A stretch of DNA of 64,000 nucleotides from DASQFI01 sp963780895 (GTDB lineage: Bacteria; Acidobacteriota; Vicinamibacteria; Vicinamibacterales; SCN-69-37): contig CAWAEG010000001.1 in assembly GCA_963780895.1 (NCBI GenBank), forward strand, positions 992,001 through 1,056,000, written 5' to 3'. This document shows, one piece after another, positions 9,530 to 17,953 of the stretch (its first letter is position 1; each line of letters starts with the position of its first letter). Below the pieces are notes generated by a model. That model was given only the letters and a program-made list of their open reading frames with translations. It was not told the origin of the DNA and searched no databases. A program made the translations under genes and the position numbers.

Positions 9530-10462
9530 ATGTCTCGCCCTGTTATCTGCTTCCTGATTCTGCTCTTCCTGAATACCGGGGCCGGGAACGCATTTACCCA
9601 ACCGACAACCAGAGGCGACTGGCTCGCGCGGCAGGTCGAAGACCGCGACACCGGTAAAGACGCGCGCACCTCCATCCGCATGCGGCTCTTCGACCGCCAG
9701 GGCCGCGCTCGCGAGCGCGTACTCGACATGATCTCGATGCGCGGCGGGGCCGGACGGCCCGTCCCGGGCGACCGCACGCTCATCCGCTTCGCCTATCCCA
9801 ACGACATCAAGGGCACCGCGTTCCTGGTCTGGGAATCGCCCACGGGTGACGACGAGCGTTTCCTCTACTTGCCGTCGCTCGGCCGCGTGCGCCGGATCGC
9901 CGGCTCGGAGGCGCAGGAGAGCTTCGTCGGCAGCGACTTCACCTACGAGGACATCGGCGGCCGGGAATTCGAGGACTACACCTACACGATGCTCGCCGAG
10001 GACGCGACCTGGAAGGCGTCCGACGGCTCGACGCACCCCGCCTACCGGCTCGAATCACGCCGAAGGAGCGGCAATCCGCGCTTTCCGCGCGTGGTCTCGC
10101 TGGTCCGCAAAGACTCTTTCGTCGTCGTCCACGCCGAGATCTTCGATCGGCGGGACGAGATTCAGAAGACCTTCGACGTCCTGCGGCTCGAGAAGACGGA
10201 CGGCTACTGGACCGCGCTCGAGATGCGGATGACCGACGCGCGTGAGCGAACGCGCACGGACCTGGTCATCGAGAAGATCGAGTACGACGTCGGGCTCACG
10301 CCCGATGACTTCAGCCGCCGCGAGCTCGAACGGGGCGCCCGCCTGCGCGCCGAAGGCGCTTCGGCGAGGCTCGCCATAGCCTTGGCGAAGGCGGCTGGCC
10401 GCCTACGCGCCGAAGGCGCTTGGGCGAGCTTCGCCGGGGCTGTCGCGAAGGCGGGCCGGTGA
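9530..10462 (+). CDS. outer membrane lipoprotein-sorting (LolA-like) protein
   Basis: Periplasmic LolA-like beta-half-barrel protein of the kind encoded next to RND lipid exporters, probably carrying a hydrophobic substrate between the inner-membrane exporter and the outer membrane. Signal peptide about residues 1-22. Family segments are TLIRFAYPNDIKGTAFLVWE, LYLPSLGRVRRI, GSDFTYEDI and TRTDLVIEKIEYDVGLTPDD. The family domain ends near FSRRELER (about residue 268). The last 40 or so residues (RLRAEGASA..., RLRAEGAWA..., AKAGR) are translated palindromic repeat sequence and probably not functional. The stop overlaps the RND start (GTGA). First gene of the operon driven from 9414-9442. Confidence 0.85.
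   Translation: MSRPVICFLILLFLNTGAGNAFTQPTTRGDWLARQVEDRDTGKDARTSIRMRLFDRQGRARERVLDMISMRGGAGRPVPGDRTLIRFAYPNDIKGTAFLVWESPTGDDERFLYLPSLGRVRRIAGSEAQESFVGSDFTYEDIGGREFEDYTYTMLAEDATWKASDGSTHPAYRLESRRRSGNPRFPRVVSLVRKDSFVVVHAEIFDRRDEIQKTFDVLRLEKTDGYWTALEMRMTDARERTRTDLVIEKIEYDVGLTPDDFSRRELERGARLRAEGASARLAIALAKAAGRLRAEGAWASFAGAVAKAGR
10339..10458. repeat. expanded palindromic repeat (EALAKAG family) forming the C terminus of the LolA-like gene
   Basis: About 120 bp of tandem, imperfect units with cores GCCGAAGGCGCTT, GCCTTGGCGAAGGCGG and GTCGCGAAGGCGGGCC. They are related to the copies at 368-393 and 48443-48468. The repeat is translated as two RLRAEGA-type units and ends exactly at the GTGA overlap with the next gene. 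Confidence 0.6.
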
Positions 10463-12799
10463 GCCACGCGCTCGCCACGCTGCTCTATCGCTTTCGCCGT
10501 CCGCTCTCCGCGCTCATCGTGCTCGGCGCGCTGCTGCTCGCGCCGCGCGCCAGCATCACTCGCATCGACAATGACCTGACGGCCTGGTTTTCGCGCGACG
10601 ATCCCGTCTATCTGGAGTACCAGCGGTTCCAGGACGAGTTCGGCGGCACCCGCACGCTGATCGTGGCTGTCGTCGCGCCGTCGCGGGATCGGCTGTTCAG
10701 CCGCGAGGGCTTCGCGTTTCTGGAAGAGGCGACGCGCAGCATCGAGCGCGTGCGCTTCGTCGACCGCGTGGCCAGCCTCGCGACCGCCACGGTCGTCGAC
10801 AGCGCGACCGCTCCGCCCGACAGCGCCGGCGCCGTCGGAGACGTCCAGCTCGACGTTCGCCGGCTGATCGACGATCTCGACACGAAGCCGCCCGCGGACG
10901 TCGGCGCGCGCGCGATCGCGGACGACCTTCTGCGCGGCGATCTCATCTCCGAGGACGGCACGGTCGCGGCGCTGGTCGTCTTCTTCGACGAGCGGCGAGT
11001 CGACGACGCGCGCGGCGAGGTGATCGAGGAGATCCGGAACGTCGTCACGGTCGCGCTGCCGGCCGATTTCCGCGCCTACTACAACGGCAGTCTCGAGATC
11101 AGCGAGACGTACAACCGCATCACCCTCGAAAACCAGACGAAGTTCATCCCGCCGATGGCCGTGCTGACGCTGACGGCCATCTTCCTGATGTTTCGATCGT
11201 GGCGCCGGACCCTGCTCACGGCCATCGCCATCGCCATCAGCGTCATCTGGACGCTCGGGCTCTACGACCTGTTCGGCTTCACCTACAACGTGCTGAGCAG
11301 CATGATCGTGCCCCTCGTGGTCGTGCTCGCCGTCGCCGACGACGTGCACATCATTCAGCACTATGACGAGGCACGCCGGACGGGCACGGCGGAGAACAGC
11401 GTTCAAGGCCACCGTCTCGCACCTGCTGGCGCCGCTCCTCGGCGCGAGCGGCACGACCGCCCTCGGCATGCTGTCGCTCGCCACCAGCAGCGTGGTCGCC
11501 GTCCGCGAGTTCGGGATCGGCTCGGCGATCGGCGTCATGGTGGACTTCGCCATTTCCATCGTCTTCGTGCCGACGGTGCTGGGGTGGATGAAACCGGAGG
11601 TCACGACGCCGCCCCAGGAAACGTGGTTCAAGGGGCCACTGCGGCGCGTCGCCAGGTTCTCGACGGAGCGCGCCCGCCTGGTGCTGGCGGTTGGGATCGT
11701 GCTGACGGTGCTGGCGGCGTTCGGCGTATCGAGGCTGCGCGTCGATACCAATCACATCAACTTCTTCAGCCCGCGCCACCCGCTCGGCGAGTCCGCCAAA
11801 ATCATCGACACGCGGCTGGGCGGCATCTACACGTTTCAGATCCTGCTCGAAGGGCCCGCCGAATCCGTCCGGCAGCCCGACGTGCTCACGAGGATGGACC
11901 GGCTCGAGGCCGAGCTCCGGAAGCTGCCGTTCGTGAGAAAAGTGACGGGGCTCGCGGACTACGTGAAACGCATCCATCGGGACCTGGGCGCGCCGGGCGG
12001 CGACGGGGCGATTCCGGATAACGGGCCGCTCATCGCTCAGGAGTTGTTCGTCTTCTCACTTGCCGACGAAGGTCGCGTCGAGCTCGAGCGGGTGGCGGCC
12101 AGCGACTTCTCGAAGGCGCAGATCACCGTCAAGCTGGCGTCGATGAGCTCGGACCTCGTGTTCGAGCAGATTCACCAGGCGGATCGGCTGGCGGCTGAAA
12201 TCTTTGCCGGGTCGGTCGTGCGGCCTACCGTCACGGGCTCCGGCCGTCTCTTCGCCACGCTCGACCATTACCTCGTCGTTTCACAGATCAGCAGCTTCGC
12301 GACGGCGTTTCTGACCGTGTTCGCGGTCATCTTCCTGATCTTCAGGTCGTGGCGGTACGGCGTCCTCGCGATCGTGCCCAACCTGTTTCCGGTGCTCGCG
12401 ATCTTCGGCGTGATGGGCTGGATGGGGATTTCCCTGAACGTGGCGACGATCATGCTGGCGAGCGTGGCCCTGGGCGTCGTCGATGACGATACGATTCACT
12501 TCATCAGCCGATACCGCCGCGAGACCGCGCATGGCGCGTCGACCCTCGAAGCGATCCAGCTTGCGACAACGCATGAAGGTCGTGCGGCGCTGACGACGGC
12601 GATCATCAACAGCTGCAGCTTTGGCGTGCTGGCGCTCTCGGAATACAGACCGACGGCCTGGTTCGGCGGATTGCTGGCGCTGACGATGGTCGTCGCCTTC
12701 CTGGCGGAGGTCTTCATTCTGCCCGCGACCATCGTCATGGCACCAAAGCTGTTTGGCGGATCGCGCGCGAAGCCGGTGGCGCCGGGCGCGTCGCCGTGA
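10459..12799 (+). pseudogene. RND superfamily (MMPL/HAE3-type) exporter, single-base frameshift near 11398
   Basis: Inner-membrane RND-type exporter of about 779 aa once one frame change is allowed. The first frame (GTG 10459) runs through TM1, a periplasmic loop and TM2-TM4 to ADDVHIIQHYDEARRTGTAEN. The family sequence then continues one base out of frame as AFKATVSHLLAPLLGASGTTALG to the stop at 12799. Removing the A at 11398 joins them cleanly. Both repeats keep acidic residues in TM4-like segments (VADDVH, VVDDDTIHF), as expected for proton coupling. It lies between the LolA-like and barrel genes, with GTGA overlaps on both sides. Otherwise intact, so a sequencing error or recent mutation is more likely than old decay. 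Confidence 0.85.
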
Positions 12800-14175
12800 T
12801 CGGCTGGGTCGTGGCCGCCTGCGCGGCGGGGCAACTGGTGGCTGGACCGCAGAACCCCGCGCCGCCGCAGACAGCGGGCCCGGGAACATCCGAAAAAGCG
12901 TTGACCATCGACGGTCACCTTTCGTTGTCTGGTGACATTCTTCCCGTCATGGACGTCAGCGAGCTCCGGCCGCAGGTCATGGTCGATGCGCGCGGTGCCC
13001 TGGCGCGGGCCAGGTTTCGGTACCGCGTCCAGGGAATCCTCGAGGCTTTGGTCCGCTTTCGCCCGGCTCCGGCGGGACAAGTCCCAGAGCGCGACACGAA
13101 TGTCACGGGGGCGATCGCACGAGTGCGCGACGCCTGGATCGAGACCGCCGGAGGCCGGGCCGACGTTCGCGCCGGCTACGGACGTGTCGTGTGGGGCCGG
13201 CTCGACGAGATCCAGCCCTCCGACGTGATCAATCCACTCGACGCGTCGCGGTTTCTGCTCGACGGCCGAAGCGAAGCGCGGCTGCCGGTCACGTTCGTGA
13301 GGGGCCGATTCTTTGCTCGGGAGGACCTCACCATCGAAGGTGTGTTTGCGCCCATATTCGAGCGCGGCCGGTTCGACGAGCTGGAGGAATCCACGTCGCC
13401 GTTCAACCTGCTTCGGGCCATCGACCTGGCTGTTCTTCCTGGCGCGGTGGCCGGTGCGAGCTCGTTCGTGCCCGGGGTCCGCCGGATCGAACCGGACCGC
13501 ACCTGGTCCAATGTATCCGGCGGCGCTCGCGTGAGCACGACGATCGGCCGGCTCGACGTCGCCGGCGCGGTGTACCGAGGCTTCGAGAGCTTCGGACTGG
13601 TGACGCTGGAAGGCGCAGCCGCGCCTCAATTGACGGCGCCGGTCGAGCTGGCGCTCGTCGAGCGATATCCGCGCTTCACGATGATCGCCGGCGACTTCGA
13701 AACGGTGCGAGGCGATTGGGCGATTCGAGGAGAGGCGGCGGTCTTCGTCGACAAGCAGTTGCAGAGCGTGACGGGGACCAGGGCCCTCGACGGCCGGGCG
13801 CTCGACGCCGGCGTGGGATTCGACCGGCGGTCCGGCGATTACCGGGTGTTCGGGTCGGTCATCGTCCATCGTGAATGGTCGACCGCCGGCTCAGGCTCGA
13901 CAAGCCCGACTGAGCCGCACCTCTCGAGAACCCACGTGAATCTCGTGGCTTCGATCGATCGGCCCTTCGCACGCGATCGCTATTTCGTCCGCGGCTTTGG
14001 CGTCGTCAATCCCGGCGACGGCGCCGGATTCGTGCGCGCGCTCTTCGTCTGGAAGGTACGCGACGATGTGACGGTGGAGGGATCGGCGGCGGCGTTTCTC
14101 GGCACGAGCGACGACACCCTCGGCCGGTTCCAGGACCGCGACTTCGTGCTGATGCGGCTGCGGTATCGCTGGTGA
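12796..14175 (+). CDS. outer-membrane beta-barrel protein (DUF1302-like)
   Basis: A 459-aa predicted outer-membrane barrel. A signal-like N terminus (IGWVVAACAAGQLVAG) is followed by YGRVVWGRLDEIQPSDVINP and SRFLLDGRSEARLPV, which resemble the conserved block of DUF1302-type barrels paired with RND/LolA-like export genes. Strand-like amphipathic segments run to an aromatic C terminus (VLMRLRYRW), typical of BAM-inserted proteins. GTG start at 12796 overlaps the RND stop by 4 nt, so this is the third operon gene and probably the outer-membrane partner. Family assignment rests on the conserved block and on context. Confidence 0.7.
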   Translation: MIGWVVAACAAGQLVAGPQNPAPPQTAGPGTSEKALTIDGHLSLSGDILPVMDVSELRPQVMVDARGALARARFRYRVQGILEALVRFRPAPAGQVPERDTNVTGAIARVRDAWIETAGGRADVRAGYGRVVWGRLDEIQPSDVINPLDASRFLLDGRSEARLPVTFVRGRFFAREDLTIEGVFAPIFERGRFDELEESTSPFNLLRAIDLAVLPGAVAGASSFVPGVRRIEPDRTWSNVSGGARVSTTIGRLDVAGAVYRGFESFGLVTLEGAAAPQLTAPVELALVERYPRFTMIAGDFETVRGDWAIRGEAAVFVDKQLQSVTGTRALDGRALDAGVGFDRRSGDYRVFGSVIVHREWSTAGSGSTSPTEPHLSRTHVNLVASIDRPFARDRYFVRGFGVVNPGDGAGFVRALFVWKVRDDVTVEGSAAAFLGTSDDTLGRFQDRDFVLMRLRYRW

Positions 14176-14927
14176 CGTCCGACCCCGTCCTTCTGCACGC
14201 CAGGAACCCGAGCCCCCTCACCGGGCGGGGCAACAACACGTGGTTGATCGACGGCGCGCTGCCCACGCTCATCGATGCCGGCGTCGGTGCGCCGGACCAT
14301 CTCGACGCCATTGCCGAGGCGCTCGGCGATCGGCCGCTCGCCCGCGTCCTGGTCACGCACGGACACGCCGATCACGCTTCGGGTGTGCCCGCGCTTCGCG
14401 AGCGCTGGCCTCGTCTCGATGTCTTCAAGTGGCCGCAGCCGGGCGAGCAGGGCAGCCAGCCGGTCTCCGACGGCCAGACACTTGGCGCTGGTGACGGCGA
14501 GCTGATCGTCCTGCACACACCGGGTCACGCGGTTGATCACGTCTGCTTCTGGAATCGGCAGGCGCGTCATCTGTTCGCCGGTGATATGGTCGTGGCGGGA
14601 ACGACAGTGATGATTCCGGCGGGACGCGGAGGGAACCTGCGCGAGTACCTCGGCTCGCTCCGGCGGTTGAAGGCCCTCGACGCCGCACGGATTTATCCGG
14701 GTCACGGTCCGGTCATCGACCGTCCGTCCGACATCATCGACGAGTACCTCGCGCATCGCGACCTGCGAGAGCGGCAAATCCTGGCCTGTCTTCGCGACGG
14801 CCTCACCGACCCCGACCTGATGGTCGATCGCATTTATGCCGGACTGGACGAAAAGCTGCGGCAGGCTGCGCGTCTGACCGTGGAGGCCCACCTCGAGAAG
14901 TTGCGCGAAGAGGGGCGCGCGTCGTGA
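14172..14927 (+). CDS. MBL-fold metallo-hydrolase (LACTB2/glyoxalase II-like)
   Basis: A 251-aa cytoplasmic metallo-beta-lactamase-fold hydrolase. Metal ligands are visible in THGHADH (near residue 62), HTPGHAVDH (near 116), LFAGDMV (near 135) and YPGHGPV (near 176). A C-terminal helical segment (from about 195) resembles the LACTB2 winged-helix-like extension. The substrate is unknown: family members include thioester hydrolases and RNases. GTG start at 14172 overlaps the barrel stop (GTGA), so it is translated with the export operon although its link to transport is unclear. Confidence 0.85.
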   Translation: MTSDPVLLHARNPSPLTGRGNNTWLIDGALPTLIDAGVGAPDHLDAIAEALGDRPLARVLVTHGHADHASGVPALRERWPRLDVFKWPQPGEQGSQPVSDGQTLGAGDGELIVLHTPGHAVDHVCFWNRQARHLFAGDMVVAGTTVMIPAGRGGNLREYLGSLRRLKALDAARIYPGHGPVIDRPSDIIDEYLAHRDLRERQILACLRDGLTDPDLMVDRIYAGLDEKLRQAARLTVEAHLEKLREEGRAS

Positions 14928-15385
14928 ACGGCGCGCGAACCTGGACCTCCGACGCGGCGCTGGCCAGCCTCCGCAGGATCCTCCTGGCGCTGCTGGTCTT
15001 TGGCCTCGCGGGCGTCGCCGTTGAGCTTCTCGCACTCGCGCACTACGAAGACTCGTGGCAGCTCGCGCCTCTGGTGCTGATCGCGTTGTCGTTTGTGGTC
15101 ATTGGCTGGCACGTCATCGACGGGAGCGCCGCGACGGTGCGCGTATTCCGTCTGGTCATGCTGCTCCTCATCGCCGCTGGTGTCCTGGGCATCGTGTTTC
15201 ACTACCGGGGCAATCTCGAATTCCAGCTCGAAATCGATCCGTCTCAGAGTCACTGGACCCTGTTCACCAAGGTCATCCGGGCGCATTCGCCGCCCGCGCT
15301 GGCGCCGGGCGTCATGGCACAATTGGGATTGCTCGGTCTCGCGTATACGTTCCGTCATCCAGGAAAGAAACAGGAGCAAGACTGA
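14924..15385 (+). CDS. four-helix membrane protein of unknown function
   Basis: A 153-aa protein with about four transmembrane segments: RILLALLVFGLAGVAVELL, LAPLVLIALSFVVIGWHVI, VFRLVMLLLIAAGVLGIVF and a C-terminal one near VMAQLGLLGLAYTF. A periplasmic or cytoplasmic loop (FHYRGNLEFQLEID) lies between the third and fourth. GTG start overlaps the MBL hydrolase stop by 4 nt, so it closes the 9530-15385 operon. I do not recognise the family. Confidence 0.75.
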   Translation: MNGARTWTSDAALASLRRILLALLVFGLAGVAVELLALAHYEDSWQLAPLVLIALSFVVIGWHVIDGSAATVRVFRLVMLLLIAAGVLGIVFHYRGNLEFQLEIDPSQSHWTLFTKVIRAHSPPALAPGVMAQLGLLGLAYTFRHPGKKQEQD

Positions 15386-15427
15386 AGTGACATTCGCGGC
15401 GGGCACGACACCGACAGGAGAAGCGAG

Positions 15428-16063
15428 ATGATGTTATCGAAGCGTTTATTGATGGCGGCCGCGCTGGCCGTTGGGATCCTGAGTTCGTCGCCGTCGGCCC
15501 AGGTCGGCCAGGGTCTCCTCGACGCAAACACCGCGACCGAAGCCCAGTTGACCGGTCTTCCGCACATGACGCCCGCGATCGTGAAAGAGCTCATCGCGAA
15601 GAGGCCGTTCATGAGTATCGTCGAGCTCAACACGTTCCTGCTCGGCCAGGGACTGTCGCAGGCGCAGGCGACGGAGCTCTACGGAAAAGCGTTCATCCAC
15701 GTGAACCTGAATACGGGCACAGCCGAGGAGATTCTGCTGATCCCCAACGCCGGCAAGCGTATGGCGCGGGAGTTCCCGGAATACCGGCCATGGCGGAACT
15801 GGGCGCAGTTCGACAAGGAGATCAGCAAATACGTCGGCCAGCCGGAAACGGATCGCCTGAAGCAGTACGTCTTCATTCCCGTGAAGCTCAACACCGGGAC
15901 CGACGAAGACATCAACAGCATTCCGGGCGCCGGCTCGCGCATGGTCCGCGAGTTCAAGGAATACCGGCCCTGGAAAACGAAAGAGCAGTTCGAGAAGGAA
16001 ATCGGGAAGTACGTGAACAAACAGGAAGTGGCCCGCCTCTGGCGTTACGTCGTGATCGACTGA
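15428..16063 (+). CDS. secreted helix-hairpin-helix repeat protein (ComEA-like)
   Basis: A 211-aa exported protein with a signal peptide (residues 1-24, ending SPSAQ) and three consecutive helix-hairpin-helix-like units. The first is LLDANTATEAQLTGLPHM; the second and third are near-duplicates (NTGTAEEILLIPNAGKRMAREF and NTGTDEDINSIPGAGSRMVREF, each followed by EYRPW). Such units bind DNA in ComEA-type competence proteins, but the exported repeat form here has no tested role. A Shine-Dalgarno AGGAG lies about 10 nt before ATG 15428; ATG 15431 is equally possible. Placed after the export operon with a 42-nt gap. Confidence 0.8.
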   Translation: MMLSKRLLMAAALAVGILSSSPSAQVGQGLLDANTATEAQLTGLPHMTPAIVKELIAKRPFMSIVELNTFLLGQGLSQAQATELYGKAFIHVNLNTGTAEEILLIPNAGKRMAREFPEYRPWRNWAQFDKEISKYVGQPETDRLKQYVFIPVKLNTGTDEDINSIPGAGSRMVREFKEYRPWKTKEQFEKEIGKYVNKQEVARLWRYVVID

Positions 16064-16410
16064 CGGATCGATCACTCGTCGGTCTGCGGCCGGCGGACGG
16101 CGGATGAGGGGCTCCCCTGCACGATCTCATTCCACCTGACCACCAGCCGCAGGCCGTCAAATGTGGCCGCCCGGCCTCGTCGTGAGGCGCGTCGGTCGTT
16201 CGGACGTAGCATTTAGCAAGGTCCGTTCCAGTACGTGCTAAGGCATTTGAGTTGTACTGGGTTGTTTTTTCGCCGTTTCGCTGAGCACCCATCTACTCAT
16301 TCGCGGCAAGTACATGGACCTGCCGTGGCACGGCGGCGCTCCCTGTCCGGGAACATTACTTGCGTGGTACGGCTAGCAGAGATCCGGACGTCGTCGTCCG
16401 TAACGGTTTC
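16064..16410. other. intergenic region, no gene seen
   Basis: About 350 bp between the HhH protein and the histidine kinase. A 7-bp stem GTGATCG/CGATCAC (16052-16058 with 16069-16075) spans the HhH stop codon, without a T tract. A T-rich stretch occurs near 16265. Arg/Pro-rich open frames here look like chance. A TTG at 16360, in frame with the kinase, could be its true start. Confidence 0.5.
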
Positions 16411-17475
16411 ATGTTCACGCTCCACCGCGTCATCGTGCCCGCCCTCGTTCTGATCGGCCTTGCGTTCGCCATGCTCACGGGGTCCGTTCTTGTCAGGGTT
16501 TCGGATCTCGCCGGAGAAGCGAACCGCGCGAGGCGCGAAGCCATCGCTCGCAGGGTCGTCATCGACGCGACACTGCTCGCCGCGCTCGCGGCCGGTGCCG
16601 CCGGTTGGGCGTATTTCCGCGGCGCCCGGCGACGGGCGTCGGATGAAATCGACGCGCGCCGGACTCTTCAGTCGGCGGTCGACGCGCGCGGGGAGGCGCA
16701 GCGCCGCGAACGGGAGGCGCTGAATCAGGCCGAGCTCGCCAGCCACGTCCGGGACGACTTTCTCGCGAACGTCTCCCACGAGCTGCGCACGCCGCTCAAC
16801 GCGATCGTCGGATGGGCGAGTGTGCTGAAACGCGGGATGCTGTCGGGCGCCGATCGCGAGCGTGCCATCGCGGCTGTTGACCGGAATGCCACCGCGCTCA
16901 CGCGAATCGTGAACGACCTGCTCGACGTCTCGCGGCTGATCCAGGGCCGGTTGAAGCTCGACGTCTCTCCGCTGGATCTGCGGGACATCGCCCGTGCGGC
17001 GGCCGACACGTTCGCGCCCGCGTGCGCCGCCAAGCGGCTCACCGTCGCCGTCCGGCTCGATCGCGACCGCGTGCCTGTACGCGGCGACGAAGCCCGGCTG
17101 CAGCAAGTCGCCTGGCATCTGCTGTCGAACGCGGTGAAGTTCACGCCGGCGGGCGGCTCCATCAAGATCGAGGTGTTTCGGGTCAGGGCCGGCGCACGGT
17201 TCAGCATCAGCGACTCCGGGCCCGGCATCGACGCCACGGTTCTCCCGCACGTGTTCGAGTCGTTCCGGCCGCGCGAAGTGAAAACGACGTCGGGCCTCGG
17301 CGTCGGCCTCGCCATCGTGCGCCAGGTGGTCGAGCTCCACGGCGGCACTGTCGAGGTCGAGAGCCCGGGCCACGGGCGAGGCGCGATCTTCACGCTGACG
17401 CTGCCGCCGCACACGCGCACGGCAGCGGTGCAGCCGGTCGTGAGACGGGCACGCGCGCTCGATACCGTGATGTAA
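16411..17475 (+). CDS. membrane sensor histidine kinase
   Basis: A 354-aa sensor kinase with two N-terminal transmembrane helices (about residues 6-28 and 50-68) and almost no periplasmic sensor domain. An amphipathic linker leads to the HisKA H-box (FLANVSHELRTPLNAIVG) and a HATPase with N-box (LLSNAVKFTP), DSGPGID and GLGVGLAIV. All catalytic motifs look intact. No response regulator gene is adjacent on the same strand, so it is an orphan; the NtrC-type regulator at 17954 is convergent. ATG 16411 has no Shine-Dalgarno, and TTG 16360 is an alternative. The sensed signal is unknown. Confidence 0.85.
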   Translation: MFTLHRVIVPALVLIGLAFAMLTGSVLVRVSDLAGEANRARREAIARRVVIDATLLAALAAGAAGWAYFRGARRRASDEIDARRTLQSAVDARGEAQRREREALNQAELASHVRDDFLANVSHELRTPLNAIVGWASVLKRGMLSGADRERAIAAVDRNATALTRIVNDLLDVSRLIQGRLKLDVSPLDLRDIARAAADTFAPACAAKRLTVAVRLDRDRVPVRGDEARLQQVAWHLLSNAVKFTPAGGSIKIEVFRVRAGARFSISDSGPGIDATVLPHVFESFRPREVKTTSGLGVGLAIVRQVVELHGGTVEVESPGHGRGAIFTLTLPPHTRTAAVQPVVRRARALDTVM

Positions 17476-17511
17476 ATCGATCGCCGCGTTATCCTCGACC
17501 GCCGGCGCCGC

Positions 17512-17730
17512 TCAGGACACGGTCTTCCGGCCGTTCGCGACCAGCAGCACGACACCCGCCACCAGGAGCAGACCGCCAATCACCGGAGGCAGCGGAATCG
17601 ACTCGCGATTCTCCGTCGTGACCTCGAGCGGTCCGAGATCGACGACCTTTTCCCGTTCGGTCCAGCTGATACCGCCGGCGACAAGGCCGATGACGCCGAG
17701 CACGATGAGCACGATCCCAATGAGCTTCAC
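17512..17730 (-). CDS. small two-helix membrane protein (DUF3185-like)
   Basis: A 72-aa protein with two transmembrane helices (VKLIGIVLIVLGVIGLVAGG and IGGLLLVAGVVLLVANG) joined by a polar loop containing REKVVDLGPLEVTTE and the Pro-rich IPLPP. This matches a widespread small-protein family I associate with DUF3185; its function is unknown. GTG 17730 is chosen because a strong GGAGGAG lies 7 nt upstream. Convergent with the kinase ending at 17475. The 223 bp upstream of it hold short TTCTGAGTT repeats and no gene. Confidence 0.8.
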   Translation of the reverse strand: MKLIGIVLIVLGVIGLVAGGISWTEREKVVDLGPLEVTTENRESIPLPPVIGGLLLVAGVVLLVANGRKTVS

Positions 17731-17953
17731 GGCAACTCCTCCGGACCGGATGGTCCGCTGCGTACGCCTGCTTCGTGGCACGTCGTCTCTTCAAACGACG
17801 CCTCTCGTGATCAGCAAGACGCGGGCCAGCCGTCGGCGTGCGTTTCGCGATCGCCGATGAGGCTTCAGCCCCTACATTGGCCCCTTCGTAAGAGCTGACA
17901 GGGTCCGTGCGGTTTGCGGTTCGAAGTTTTAAGTTCTGAGTTCTGAGTTTCTC

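Noticed and set aside
10459..12799. Programmed ribosomal frameshift in the RND gene
   Set aside because: No slippery heptamer or downstream structure is apparent at 11386-11405; a simple one-base indel is sufficient.
17776..17800. Possible sigma54 (-24/-12) promoter around TGGCAC
   Set aside because: No matching TTGC element at the required spacing, and the orientation does not lead into a gene.
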